The notes under the pieces were generated by a model. It had not been told where the DNA came from. It ran no database searches and worked only from the letters and a program-made list of their open reading frames with translations. DNA of 64,000 bases from Hydractinia symbiolongicarpus (taxonomy: Eukaryota > Cnidaria > Hydrozoa > Anthoathecata > Hydractiniidae): contig NC_079878.1 of assembly GCF_029227915.1 (NCBI RefSeq), positions 18,726,001 to 18,790,000 on the forward strand, written 5' to 3'. Within the stretch, counting starts at the first letter, position 1. Each line of letters starts with the position of its first letter. A program made the translations under genes and the position numbers. Positions 13,781-22,362 of this stretch are shown here, piece by piece.

Positions 13781-13999
13781 ATGGTTATTGATTCCCTCTG
13801 GAAATCGGTCAGGTTGGTCTCGTACACTATCCTCATAGCCATGGGAGCAAGGAAGGCTCTGAGAGTTTCTAGACCCGGGGCTAAGATGGACTTGGAGGAC
13901 AGCCTGAATCTTGCCAGCTATATGACGGCAGCGATTCTATTCGACGAATACGCGATAAAACAGAGGTGGTACAAAAAATCAATGATACCCCCAAAATGA
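13781..13999 (+). CDS. small membrane-associated protein
   Basis: 72 residues, homologous to P2 33,266-33,508 (shared SVRLVSYTI, SRPGAKMD and C-terminal PPK). An upstream ATG at 13,730 in another frame suggests that the natural start was lost by a frameshift. Hydrophobic patches around SYTILIAMGA and YMTAAILF. Function unknown. Confidence 0.55.
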   Translation: MVIDSLWKSVRLVSYTILIAMGARKALRVSRPGAKMDLEDSLNLASYMTAAILFDEYAIKQRWYKKSMIPPK

Positions 14000-14009
14000 G
14001 CGCATGGTA

Positions 14010-14044
14010 ATATTTCTATATCTCTCCTAGGGATATAGAAATAT
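14010..14044. terminator. hairpin overlapping the next start codon
   Basis: Thirteen-base arms (ATATTTCTATATC and its complement at 14,032-14,044) pair perfectly. The second arm contains the first bases of the ATG at 14,043. It follows the stop at 13,999. Confidence 0.75.
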
Positions 14045-14402
14045 GCAGGAGGCCAAAAATTGTTCCAAGTGTTCAAAAACTCTTACCTTGAACCAGTTCA
14101 AAATCAAACAAGACGGACAGCCAACGAGTATATGTATCCCCTGCCTTGATAAAAAGAAACTGTCAAAGGATCGCAAGCGCCGTGCACCCATACAGCCTCT
14201 TCATGAGCTCATAATTATACTGCAGGATCATATTCTAGCCCAGTTTAACGAAGGTTATACTTGGGAGAACTTCGAGCTGTATATCCATCACAAAACGCCA
14301 TTCAGGTACCAGGAGACAGGGAGCTCTCCAACGCTTGCCGAGGTTGCTAAGGCACTGCACAACACGTACACTGCAATAGTAAATGGAGAACAGGCATTGT
14401 AA
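14043..14402 (+). CDS. zinc-ribbon protein with Cys-x2-Cys pairs
   Basis: 119 residues. Cys 7, 10, 31 and 34 form two CxxC knuckles separated by a short strand region (TLNQFKIKQDGQ), a pattern common in phage and viral zinc proteins, often near HNH nucleases. The rest is helical without known motifs. It occupies the slot where P2 and P4 carry the packaging ATPase. A second, broken copy of the knuckle region follows directly, and P3 has a truncated homologue at 44,210. DNA or RNA binding is an inference. Confidence 0.6.
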   Translation: MQEAKNCSKCSKTLTLNQFKIKQDGQPTSICIPCLDKKKLSKDRKRRAPIQPLHELIIILQDHILAQFNEGYTWENFELYIHHKTPFRYQETGSSPTLAEVAKALHNTYTAIVNGEQAL

Positions 14403-15219
14403 AGGATGCAGGCACGTTCTAAGCCGACAATTTTAAAATTAGGGATAATAGTAGGACAAAGAGTTGTATAAGCTGCCTGGACAAGGCAAAGGGTAGGCGG
14501 CGTACTAAGGATATGAAAGACGTTGAATATGAAATAGACCCCTTGCCATTGATAGGGAAATTAGAGGGCTTAAACAGGATGAGAATGACCTGTTCCTCTA
14601 TACCTTGTTGACATACATCATTATACCACAGTACGCTGAACTCATCGGAGAGAGCCCGGAGAAGGCACTGCTCGTCAAGCAGTATCGCAAGACCTTGAGG
14701 TGTCCAAAAATTACAAGATGTAATTGAAGAACAGCGTCAAGCCCTAGAGGACAGGGATGGGGCCCTGGCTGTACTCAATGATGAAATTGAGGATAGGGAC
14801 AACCAACTCCTGGTGCTGGGGGTGAGCTCGAGGATAGGGATGAACAACTTAGTGCTCTTAACCAAGACAACTCGGAACTACGGCATAGGCATGTTCCACA
14901 CCGATATCAATATGACACCGTGCTTTCCGTGGTTGATAAAAACGATCCCCACGAACATGGAAAAGAAGGCATGCATAGGCATTACATGATCCGATGCCAA
15001 CGTAGGCAACTCGGTGCAAGAATAAGCACGTTAGGGGAGATGAACCCCGAGATGACCGTGAGGAAACCGGAATGCGATGATCCGAATGCTGTATATGCCT
15101 GGTGCCGATTCAGAGACGATACACTGGGCATTGGGAATTATCACCTAAATCACTTCACGTTACCCGGTGATGATACAAGGGATCTATTCCATGGGATGTT
15201 TGATATTAAAATGTCGTAG
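14403..15219 (+). pseudogene. second zinc-ribbon remnant and BRO-family protein remnant
   Basis: From about 14,430 a frame reads DNFKIRDNSRTKSCISCLDK, a degenerate copy of the preceding zinc protein. Further frames give a piece resembling the end of a Bro-N domain (SPEKALLVKQYRKTL), a heptad-rich linker (LEDRDGALAVLNDEIEDRD), and an intact C-terminal part, 14,920-15,219, that matches the P2 BRO protein (YYMIRCQRRQLG-like, here HYMIRCQRRQLG; ECDDPNA; NHFTLPGDD). Several stops and frameshifts separate the parts. Confidence 0.6.
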
Positions 15220-15227
15220 TCGGACGC

Positions 15228-15261
15228 TAATTTTTGCTACTCTTGCGGGTAGTTAAAATTA
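15228..15261. terminator. hairpin after the BRO remnant
   Basis: TAATTTT pairs with AAAATTA and, inside it, CTAC pairs with GTAG. P3 has a cleaner version at 44,472-44,503. Confidence 0.6.
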
Positions 15262-15376
15262 TAGGAAAAAGTGAGGCACCTCCCACGAGCCCCCTTGGAA
15301 GATGGAAAAAGCATCATTTAGTGGTGGGTTCCCAACTGGTTTGGCTTCGAGATATAAGGTATCGAAATATCAAAAG

Positions 15377-15640
15377 ATGGAAGCCTATGTACAAAAACAG
15401 CAACTTACAAGGGATTATGATATCCGCGTACCTGTACTGCGATGTTGTATGAAGGCAGGATCGGTGACTGGTTATTTCCGTACCTGCCTGGAAAATTTTA
15501 GGTATCGAAATGGGGAATACTGTGAAGGATTTTAATACCCTAGCGACCTAGACCTTTTAAACAGGGTGTGGTCAGGAAGAATGGCATGGGGTACGTGTCA
15601 TCAAGGGCATTGTTTATAGGTACCCATTCTTTACCGAGCC
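15377..15640 (+). pseudogene. conserved cysteine protein (broken)
   Basis: Homologue of P4 57,812 and P2 31,174. Starts MEAYVQ, then VPVLRCCMKAGS and a Cys near YFRTC. A stop at about 15,535 and a deletion of the acidic C-terminal half leave only VIKGIVYRYPF. The remainder runs into the 3' end of the integrase on the other strand. Confidence 0.55.
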
Positions 15641-15714
15641 TCCTTTGCTGTATATAAGAGGTCCGAGTAAAGCGTTGGAGGATGAACCCTTAGAGGTACT
15701 CCTGAAGATACTCT

Positions 15715-16683
15715 TTACCAATCCTTCACATGCTGCGAAGGTACCTGAACATCTTCAGGAATAAGCATGAGCTCCTCTGATACGAAGCTCCTTTCAGGAC
15801 CATCCTTTAAGTGGTACGGCTACCCGCTACAATACGGTCCAACCTGTAAGTATGTTTGCTCCACCAGGCGTCAGTTGCGCATCTTTTCGAATCTCTATGT
15901 TCTTCCCCGGGTTGTAGCAAATACAAGTACAAGCTGTCCTCGGGTAGGGGGTTTTCCACGGTATATTGCTGACTTTTTGCAAGCAGTACATCTTCGAGCT
16001 TAATCGCTCTACTAGGTTTTAGGCCAATCATGGCAGTCTTGGTATTGTTAAGAGCCTTCACGATGGTATGCAGATGCTTGAACCAAGTGATACTAGTCTC
16101 ATCAGAAGCCAACTCTTGCGCATCCTGAGGCTTAAAGAGCCCTTCGGCGAGTACTTCGGCGAGGCTGTAAACGTCTCTTACTTTCAACCCCCTTATCCTC
16201 CAGCAGCTTCGTTACATCCGATTTAAACTCATTACCGTTATCACACCGAAAGATCTTGGGGTATCGTAAAGGTCCTGCCTTGTAGATGTTCTTCAACATA
16301 TCGGCGACCTCGCTAGTCTTTTTGGTATGCAGAGGTTTCGCTACTTTGTACCTTGAGGCAAAGTCAATGCCTGTCAGAATATACTTGTACGTATTGCCAT
16401 AAAGCTTGTCATGGAGCATATAGAGTAGATCAAACTGATGCATTTCGTTGGGTGTTGTAATATTAAAATGGGAGTATTCTATACGTTTCGGATCTCGAAT
16501 ATGCCGGAGAAATAGGAGTTGCCTGGATAGCCAATGAGTAACCTTCTTTTTGGATAGGCAACTCTCCTTCCCGAACAACTTGATAGCTTTCCGTCCGGTC
16601 CACAGATGTTCTGGCATATAGTAAATCTGGCCTAATTTTGTCGCCTCCTCATCTGTAACGATTTTTGGTGATTTTTCTGACAT
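15715..16683 (-). pseudogene. int: retroviral-type integrase (deleted active site)
   Basis: Would catalyse insertion of the element. N-terminal part MSEKSPKIVTDEEA through PEHLWTGRKAIKL, then the core with the first Asp (HQFDLLYM) and the second (RCDNGNEF). A deletion and frameshift around 16,150 remove the block that carries the catalytic Glu (FVES in the other copies). The C-terminal part (LYLYLLQPGEEH, DRIVAGSR) is recognisable but ends in further frameshifts. It faces the upstream genes convergently. Confidence 0.85.
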
Positions 16684-16703
16684 GTTTATTATATGTCAGA
16701 AAA
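16673..16703. terminator. palindrome spanning the integrase start
   Basis: Arms TTTTCTGACAT and ATGTCAGAAAA are perfect complements around GTTTATTAT. On the minus strand it lies between the stop of the small membrane protein gene (16,708) and the integrase ATG at 16,683, and includes that ATG plus the next codons. The central box resembles the AATAAA-type box in front of other genes. Confidence 0.8.
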
Positions 16704-16707
16704 CGTT

Positions 16708-17106
16708 TTACAAATAATTGTAAGCCACGAAGCCTAGTAGGGATAAGGAGCCAAGGACGAACGTTAACTCGCCATCTTGTTGCTGCTTCGAGGGTGTGTA
16801 AAAATCCTTCAATTTTGGCACCTTATTGTTCGAAGCAATGAAATATTAATACATATCGTCATCGAGTTCACGGACGCTTTTGCATGCTTTTAACTGCATC
16901 TTCCGCTGTTCACTGAACGAAACGAGCTTGGCCTGCCTCGTCCTTATTCACTCTGCCACAGCTGCATTAAGCTTTTCAACGGCCTCATCATGCCGTTTAC
17001 GCTCCGCCTCGGGGTGCCCAGAGAGCTTACTGAATAGAAAATTTGTCCTACTGAATGCCAGTGCGTTTATTGCAGGCTCGGCCACAATAACAGCTATTGT
17101 CGCCAT
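16708..17106 (-). pseudogene. small membrane protein upstream of integrase (broken)
   Basis: Homologue of intact genes in P2 (29,577), P3 (45,559) and P4 (59,523). N-terminus MATIAVIV, then NALAFSRTNFLFSKLSGH; the C-terminal KQQQDGELTF and hydrophobic tail are readable after a stop near 16,948 and frame changes. Confidence 0.7.
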
Positions 17107-17113
17107 CTTTATT

Positions 17114-18378
17114 TCAGTACTCAACGTTATAAAATCTACCATCTAAGATGTTTAATTGGGCGTCTTGAAGCAAGTACACGTAGCATGTAAAATCCCCAGT
17201 TCCATCAGCCTTTTTTGTCACATGCTTCGTGATGCCATCTGATAACCCCTGTAGGGGTCTTCCACTACCATGTAAAATATCATCGGGAGAGGCTCAAAAA
17301 TCAATGAATAACGCATATCTTTCGTTGAAGAATTGGCCAATGGTTACATTACTGTCGTGGGCACCGAAAATGTTGACAATCTGCTCGAGGTGGTCCTTGC
17401 GGAGCATGGCGTGACTGTACAGTTCATTAGACTCCCCTTCAACGGTGATACTAATACTGTTGATCTTGGGGTTATAGAACACCTCATTCACACCAGCATA
17501 GGGCTTCACTTTCCCGGGATCTACAAAGAGCTGCAAAACACCCTTCAAGGGCTTCGCAGGAGTGTCAATTTGAAGGTTGTAACTGGTATCTGCCGTTTTC
17601 ATCATGACTACTTTGCCACGGAGTATCCGTTTGTAAGGTAGGGCCAATCTTGCATACCTTGACATCAAAACGCCCGCAAGACCTTCATGAGTAATCTTGT
17701 CAACCTTTAGCTTAATATTGGTGATTTTGTATGCGGCGTCGGCCGCCTTGGCCCTGAGGCTGCGGTACCTGCATCTTTGATTACATTGCTATGGGACGCA
17801 CAATGCAGGGCAAATTGCAATCTGTCATATAAACCCGCCGGATACAAGGATAATCTCGGGTAAGTTCAAACATCCTGCCCAGGGGTATACAGAAGGTGTT
17901 ACTATACGCGGCAACAATCGCCTTCTCCTTATCCGTCCCCACGTGGTCGCTAGCTTTGACTTTTATGGCCCTGATAGTCCCGTCATTAGGGTTTATGTCG
18001 TCTAGGATGAGGTTGGTGTCCCTATTAAATTTCGGCAGCCAGAGGTCCCGGTATACTGCCAGGATATTGTAATCCGATATGTTCTGGACTTTTTTGCCAT
18101 TCAACGGTATGCGCAGATTCTTCACCAGACTTTTGCCTATATTGCTGACAATGGTACGCTTCGTATTAGTCCCTGTTAAAGTCAAATAAGAGCTTGAGAC
18201 TGCCGGGAAAGATGACATCGTTCCGCCCCATGTTGGGAATATCAACGTACAAGTCTTGGTTTTTATTGATCGTAGAAGGTATGTGGCTAATCTGAACCCT
18301 CTGTTTTCGGCCTTTAATACCGAAGAGCTGCTTCGTTTCTGCATAGGGGTTTAGGGTCGTTCCGAATACGCTACTCAT
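17114..18378 (-). pseudogene. mcp: major capsid protein, double jelly-roll (broken)
   Basis: Homologous to the P2 capsid gene. Readable blocks: YVDIPNMGRNDVIFPGSLKL near the N-terminus, IVSNIGKSLVKNLRI, YRDLWLPKF, FCIPLGRMFELTRD, the block around LALPYKRILR, and the C-terminal YLLQDAQLNILDG region. Frameshifts lie near 18,175 and 17,780. It is read divergently from the coiled-coil gene 38 bp away, as in P2. Confidence 0.85.
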
Positions 18379-18415
18379 TTTAATATAGGGGGGGGGGAAT
18401 CTTCTAAATAAAGAG

Positions 18416-19714
18416 ATGCCAATGAACGCAGTGTTTACACGTGAAGATTATCTTGGGGAGGAGGAGGAGGATAGGGGTGGTGGGAAGGATGATAAACCAG
18501 ATGATGGTACGCTGCAACTCCCTGGAACACCGGGGACTTCAACGTCAGGAAAACAACGGCAGGGAGGTGCACTTGATAGAATGATGAAAAATAAAATAAA
18601 AAAGAGGTAAGCGATTTTTACAGACATCTTATTAATAATAATTGGAACCTGGGACTTCTGGATAAAACCCGGATAGAGATAAACGTGACCAAAGGTAATT
18701 TCGAACGTGAAGGGGAACAGCTTTTTTTCAAAGATATAAGGGTTACAAAACAGTATGGGGCCGGGCTTCTAGCATTAAGTACATTAAAAAAATATGGCCT
18801 TACGGCTAAAGATGTTCGAGATATGGGCTTTACCAGCTATGTCGCTACGCCCAACAAAATGGAAGCGATCCAGAACCTCGCGCTAAAGGTTAATGATATT
18901 GTTATAAAGGGTGAAGAGGAGGCCTCGGGCGAGATCATTCAGATGAAAACTATAGATAACATCAGGAGGGTTTTACATGATGCAGAAACCCTTACAGAAG
19001 AAACATCATTCTCTAAGTTCACCGAACGCGAATTAAATGGACTTAACCTCGAACTTCAAACCTATCAGGGTAACATTAAAAGTCTAACAATTAAGATAAT
19101 TTTGTATGAAAGCGAGATCGGCACGCTTGAACAGAGGCTGGAACAGCTCAAGGATCAGGAGGATGGGGCATACGATGGTGTGATTTCTGAAACTGAAAAA
19201 AAAATAATAGAAAATCTTGAGAAAAAAATTAAAGGTATGAAGGATGAAAGGAATGCCTTACAGGAAAAGGTGAAAGAACTCAAGCGCGATATTTACAGCC
19301 AGCTGAGACACATCAAGGATACGCTGTTGAAAATCTCCGAAGATAACAAATCCCTGCTTGAAAAAATTAGTGTTCAAGGAGCAGGGTCTGACCATAGCAA
19401 GTCTCGTCTCCGCTTTCGGTCTACTGGTTTCCACAATTGTACTTGCCGTTACAGGAGGTTCTGCTGCGGCTGGTGCAGGAGGAGGTGCCGCGGCTGGTTG
19501 TGGAAAAGGCTTTGTTGAGAAGCAACTTGAAAGGCTAGGAAGGTTCCTTAAGTATTTGGCAGGTAAAGCACGTGCTGCATTACCCGGGGTTATTGGTTCG
19601 GTTGTCTTGTTCCTTCTAGGTGTAGCTTCAACGATCGTTGAATACGCAGCCAAGCATCTGTATATGGCCATCGCGGCAGCCTCCGGTTTTGTCATGCTCT
19701 ACGTGAGGCAATAG
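18416..19714 (+). pseudogene. coiled-coil membrane protein (frameshifted)
   Basis: Homologue of P2 26,947-28,248. Starts 38 bp from the capsid gene with a proline/glycine-rich acidic head (18,416-18,610), then after a broken stretch a conserved DMGFTSYVATPNKMEA block, a long heptad region, and after a frameshift near 19,370 a hydrophobic segment (IASLVSAFGLLVSTIVLAVT), a Gly/Ala linker and a second amphipathic/hydrophobic tail beginning FVEKQLERLGRF. Role unknown; the location suggests a structural or assembly protein. Confidence 0.65.
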
Positions 19715-19715
19715 G

Positions 19716-20126
19716 TTACTTAAGCCATATATAGGTAATGATAATCACAACCCCTGCCGTGATTAACGCGACCTTGGTATCCTCGTGTTGTTCCCCCCGT
19801 AGGATATAATCAGGGTTATGTATAGGAGGTGTAGCATGTTTGGGAGGTATAGATGGTATGGTCTTTATGGTATGATCGGGAGTATGTATGGGAGGTGTAA
19901 TAGGTGTAGCATGCTTGGGAGGTATAGGTGTTTTGGTAATATGATATTTGGTGATATGAACCTGCGCATAGGCAAGATTGTAGGCTATAACAACAACATC
20001 CTCATTGCACCTGCCCATGTAAATGTAGGTGTTCAGGTCGATGTGAATAACAAGCCTATTGTAAGGCATGCGGCTGCCGCACCCCTCAAGCATACTATCA
20101 AAACACCTATACATACTCATCTCAAA
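19716..20126 (-). pseudogene. capsid-region protein, rearranged remnant
   Basis: On the minus strand, 19,716 to about 19,940 encodes the proline-rich tail and C-terminal membrane helix (HEDTKVALITAGVVIIITYI) of the protein intact in P2 at 25,746. The segment that should precede it (MNLRIGKIVGYNNNILIAP) lies on the plus strand from 19,957. So an internal piece is inverted, and the N-terminal two thirds of the gene are missing. Confidence 0.65.
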
Positions 20127-20350
20127 AGCAATGAAAAACAGTGTGATTAGTGACTACGAGTACAGCTTGATCAGCAGGGAAAAGGAGAGGTTAATGCTTC
20201 TAAAAGAACAGATGCGGCAGCGTTTTTCCAGAATCGTCAATGCCATACATGAACAAGAGCGTGCCTAGCTGGTCGCTAAGGGCAGGGAAGAGGGAAGAAA
20301 CGATGTTTTAAAAAAAACTTCAGTCTGTGCAGTATGCAAGCGCTACCTAG
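20127..20350 (+). pseudogene. glycine-rich membrane protein, C-terminal remnant
   Basis: Matches the tail of the P2 gene at 24,363 and the P4 gene at 62,119 (SDYEYSLI, LKEQMRQR, AIHEQERA). One in-frame stop near 20,268. The membrane part and the minor capsid gene expected upstream are deleted. Confidence 0.6.
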
Positions 20351-20380
20351 AGTCTCCACCTGAGTATAAGCATTAATTTT

Positions 20381-20418
20381 ATATATTTTATAGGCCTTGT
20401 ATGACCTATAAAATATAT
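20381..20418. terminator. hairpin between convergent genes
   Basis: Fourteen-base arms ATATATTTTATAGG and CCTATAAAATATAT are perfect complements around a ten-base loop. It sits between the 3' ends of the plus-strand remnant and of the minus-strand gene starting at 21,002. Confidence 0.8.
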
Positions 20419-20423
20419 GGTTT

Positions 20424-21002
20424 CTAATCCTCACTTAACAACCATTCTTGTTTGAAGTCCTTATATCGACATTCCGTGATATGTACCTGAGGGTAGTAGT
20501 TTTTGCCTTGCACATACACCAATGATAGTGCCAGAATGAAACTGGCTTGGCAGGGCTCATCATAGGGTACTGGAATGCCGTAGAATTTAGTGGTAATTGC
20601 ATCCTTGTAGTATTTGAGTTTAGCGTTCACATAGCGGTCCTTTTTCACGGGCTCTGTCGTCAATTGCTCAGAAATCAACTCCTCGATTTTGGACAAGATT
20701 TGACGATACTTTGCAACCCAATCAGGGTACTCTTCACAATCGAGACTCATTGCCGGCACTGCATTGGCATTGTATCGGGTGACCCCATGTGTGGACCGGA
20801 TTTTAGGCGTTTTTACCCTGAGGGCTACCATAAGGTCTCGTGTATGGTAGCCTATATTGTACCGTCGGTCCTTACCTACGTTAGCAGCAACGGGATCTGA
20901 CACCGTCAGGTACTCCACGTTGATATCGTTGATGTCTGTAAAAATAGCAGCAAATGAGTAGAATAATTTAGGGTTGACAAGCTCATTCACAAATTGTAGC
21001 AT
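20424..21002 (-). CDS. unrecognised protein, possible DNA-binding
   Basis: 192 residues, intact. Homologous to P4 63,074-63,684: shared LNPVP/DPVAANVGKDRRYNIGY region, the block IKTPK/VKTPKIRSTHGVTRY, AMSLD near the middle, and the C-terminal GKNYYPQVHITECRYKDF. No membrane segments. In P2 the same map position holds a small OB-like protein, which suggests, but does not prove, a single-stranded DNA-binding role. I do not recognise the family. Confidence 0.65.
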   Translation of the reverse strand: MLQFVNELVNPKLFYSFAAIFTDINDINVEYLTVSDPVAANVGKDRRYNIGYHTRDLMVALRVKTPKIRSTHGVTRYNANAVPAMSLDCEEYPDWVAKYRQILSKIEELISEQLTTEPVKKDRYVNAKLKYYKDAITTKFYGIPVPYDEPCQASFILALSLVYVQGKNYYPQVHITECRYKDFKQEWLLSED

Positions 21003-21082
21003 CTTGTTTATTGTATTTCAAACGACTTCAGAGATTTGCATGTCATTGTACATACGCAACCACCCCTATTATATGTGATACA

Positions 21083-21193
21083 TTAATGATAACAATACCA
21101 GCACAACAATTTACCATTTACCAAGAACTTCTGGCCACAGGTACATCTGTCGTACGCATCCAACATACGTTCACAGTCCTTACATTGTTCCAT
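21083..21193 (-). CDS. 36-residue zinc protein
   Basis: Cysteines in the order C-x2-C, C-x-C, C-x2-C (around QCKDC, RCTCG, LLCWYC). A P4 homologue lies at 63,714-63,842 (CSCG, LLCWYC), which supports it as a real gene. The ATG is preceded by an AATAAA-type box. It overlaps the end of the neighbouring peptide gene by 14 bases. Confidence 0.6.
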   Translation of the reverse strand: MEQCKDCERMLDAYDRCTCGQKFLVNGKLLCWYCYH

Positions 21194-21263
21194 TTATTCT
21201 ATCTATAAGGTCCTCTAGGTCTTTAATCTTCCGTTCATTCTCCTTCTCCTTCTTAATACACAT
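21180..21263 (-). CDS. 27-residue charged coiled peptide
   Basis: Reads MCIKKEKENERKIKDLEDLI onwards. The KEKENE..I.DL core recurs in P4 near 63,900, at the same position before the small zinc gene. The start is directly behind TATAATAAA. Its size makes the call tentative. Confidence 0.45.
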   Translation of the reverse strand: MCIKKEKENERKIKDLEDLIDRINGTM

Positions 21264-21277
21264 TTATTATAGTAGTA

Positions 21278-21304
21278 TTATCTTACAACAAGGCTGTAAG
21301 ATAA
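21278..21304. terminator. hairpin after the FCS zinc-finger gene
   Basis: TTATCTTACA and TGTAAGATAA pair perfectly around ACAAGGC minus overlap. It lies just past the 3' end of the minus-strand gene ending at 21,309. Confidence 0.75.
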
Positions 21305-21308
21305 CGTT

Positions 21309-21590
21309 TCAAGCCAACCCCAAAAATTCCCTTTGCGTCAAGTCACCCCCAAATCTTTTGAGGCGTCTCCAGTCCGGAGCAGGCCTTCCTTTGTAGTGCC
21401 TTTTCAACAACCACACCGATATTTCGTACATGCTGTCATACACCTTCCGCTCTTCCACGTAGGCTAAGCAGCATGCATCTCCACAAAAGTAGCTCTTGTA
21501 CACATACTCGCCACCATCGCCCATATGAGCAGCTGTGTTTTCCTTAACATAAAAAAGCCAGATTTCGCTGTATGTTTTGTACTCACCTGT
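21309..21590 (-). CDS. VLTF-2-like FCS zinc-finger protein (5' truncated)
   Basis: The C-terminal part carries YFCGDACCLAYVEER, a helical middle, then DWRRLKRFGGDLTQREF. This order, an FC(S/G)xxC-A-x-Y finger followed by a FGG.LT..EF tail, is typical of poxvirus late transcription factor VLTF-2 and its relatives in large DNA viruses. The N-terminal Cys pair expected upstream is missing because the element breaks off near 21,590. If correct, the element encoded its own late-type transcription factor. It would fit the box-and-hairpin signals seen around the genes. Confidence 0.5.
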   Translation of the reverse strand, partial: TGEYKTYSEIWLFYVKENTAAHMGDGGEYVYKSYFCGDACCLAYVEERKVYDSMYEISVWLLKRHYKGRPAPDWRRLKRFGGDLTQREFLGLA

Positions 21591-21937
21591 GGGGGGTTGT
21601 ATCTCATGGGGCACCTGACTTTGTCGCACAATTCTACAGAGCACCAGTAGCTCAGGTTGAGAATGCCAACAAAGTTGTTAAGAGCCATTTGAATCGAATT
21701 CTACAACATATGACAAAAGATGAAAGTGCTAGGACTTGTCCTTTGCTTCTACCAGGTATCAGTAGCATCATGAACAACACATGGCATCAAACCATCGACG
21801 ACATTCCTTTCTGTATCTATCACACCAGAGATCCTATTGCAATGCGACACCACATTATTTCGGATGATCTAATGTGGCTGAAAAAACACACAGAGAATGT
21901 TAACCCTATTATATCTGAGCTTTTTTGGCCCTTGTAA
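21590..21937 (+). pseudogene. integrase core fragment of another transposon (Ginger/retroviral type)
   Basis: Reads AQVENANKVVKSHLNRIL, matching the 'QVE-x-N-x2-x-K' block with the catalytic Glu of rve-type integrases, and then NNTWHQTIDDIPF..Y..RDP, typical of the end of the integrase core. The upstream DD part is lost at the P1 border. A GT donor-like site lies at 21,934. The C-terminal domain of what looks like the same protein reappears on the same strand at 39,559, past P2. Confidence 0.55.
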
Positions 21938-21946
21938 CCCTGGGGG

Positions 21947-22362
21947 ACACAATGAAAGTGGAGCTCTCTAGGACACTCGCCGTTTTTCACTCAAAACCCC
22001 AATTTCAAGGGTCTGAGACAGCACTGTTTCCTCGCTATATTGATCCTCTGTGCAAAGGGTCAATACCGCGGGCAATTATCGCTGTGCTGCAGCACTCTCG
22101 TACGAACGCAATGTTGTCACCCTGGTTTGGGTCACAACATAAAATAAAATGTCCAGCGTCCCAGAAAATTTTCCAACATATAATAAAGCAATGAGTTTCT
22201 TTAGAAATGCAATTAGTAAATTATATAGCGCTGTATCTGCACCAGTGGCAGCAACACGTGATGCACTCGCAGAGAGACTGCAGAGTGTGCGTGAAACTGC
22301 TTCTTTATTATACCACAAGGCTAAGGAGAGACTTGGTTACGGTCAAGCCTTGAAAGCCACCG
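21947..22362 (+). repeat. P2 left terminal inverted repeat
   Basis: 416 bp, nearly identical to the complement of 38,340-38,755 (two visible substitutions). It contains two box-plus-ATG start sites (ATGs at 22,149 and 22,191) and the first 71 codons of the ankyrin-repeat gene. Confidence 0.95.

Larger units (their letters stand above)
9780..21590 (+). mobile_element. Polinton/Maverick element P1 (decayed)
   Basis: Carries in order polB, small membrane-protein genes, a zinc protein, a BRO remnant, integrase, capsid and accessory genes, the same order as P2-P4. Nearly every large gene has stops, frameshifts or deletions. No terminal inverted repeat pair could be matched, so both borders are approximate: the left lies between about 9.5 and 9.8 kb, the right near 21,590 where a zinc-finger gene is cut and an unrelated integrase begins. 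Its closest relative in the window is P3 (homologous coding stretches look close to 90% identical by eye). Confidence 0.9.

Noticed and set aside
19258-19695. Antisense 145-residue frame in the coiled-coil gene of P1
   Set aside because: The sense frame has homologues in all elements; the antisense frame does not.
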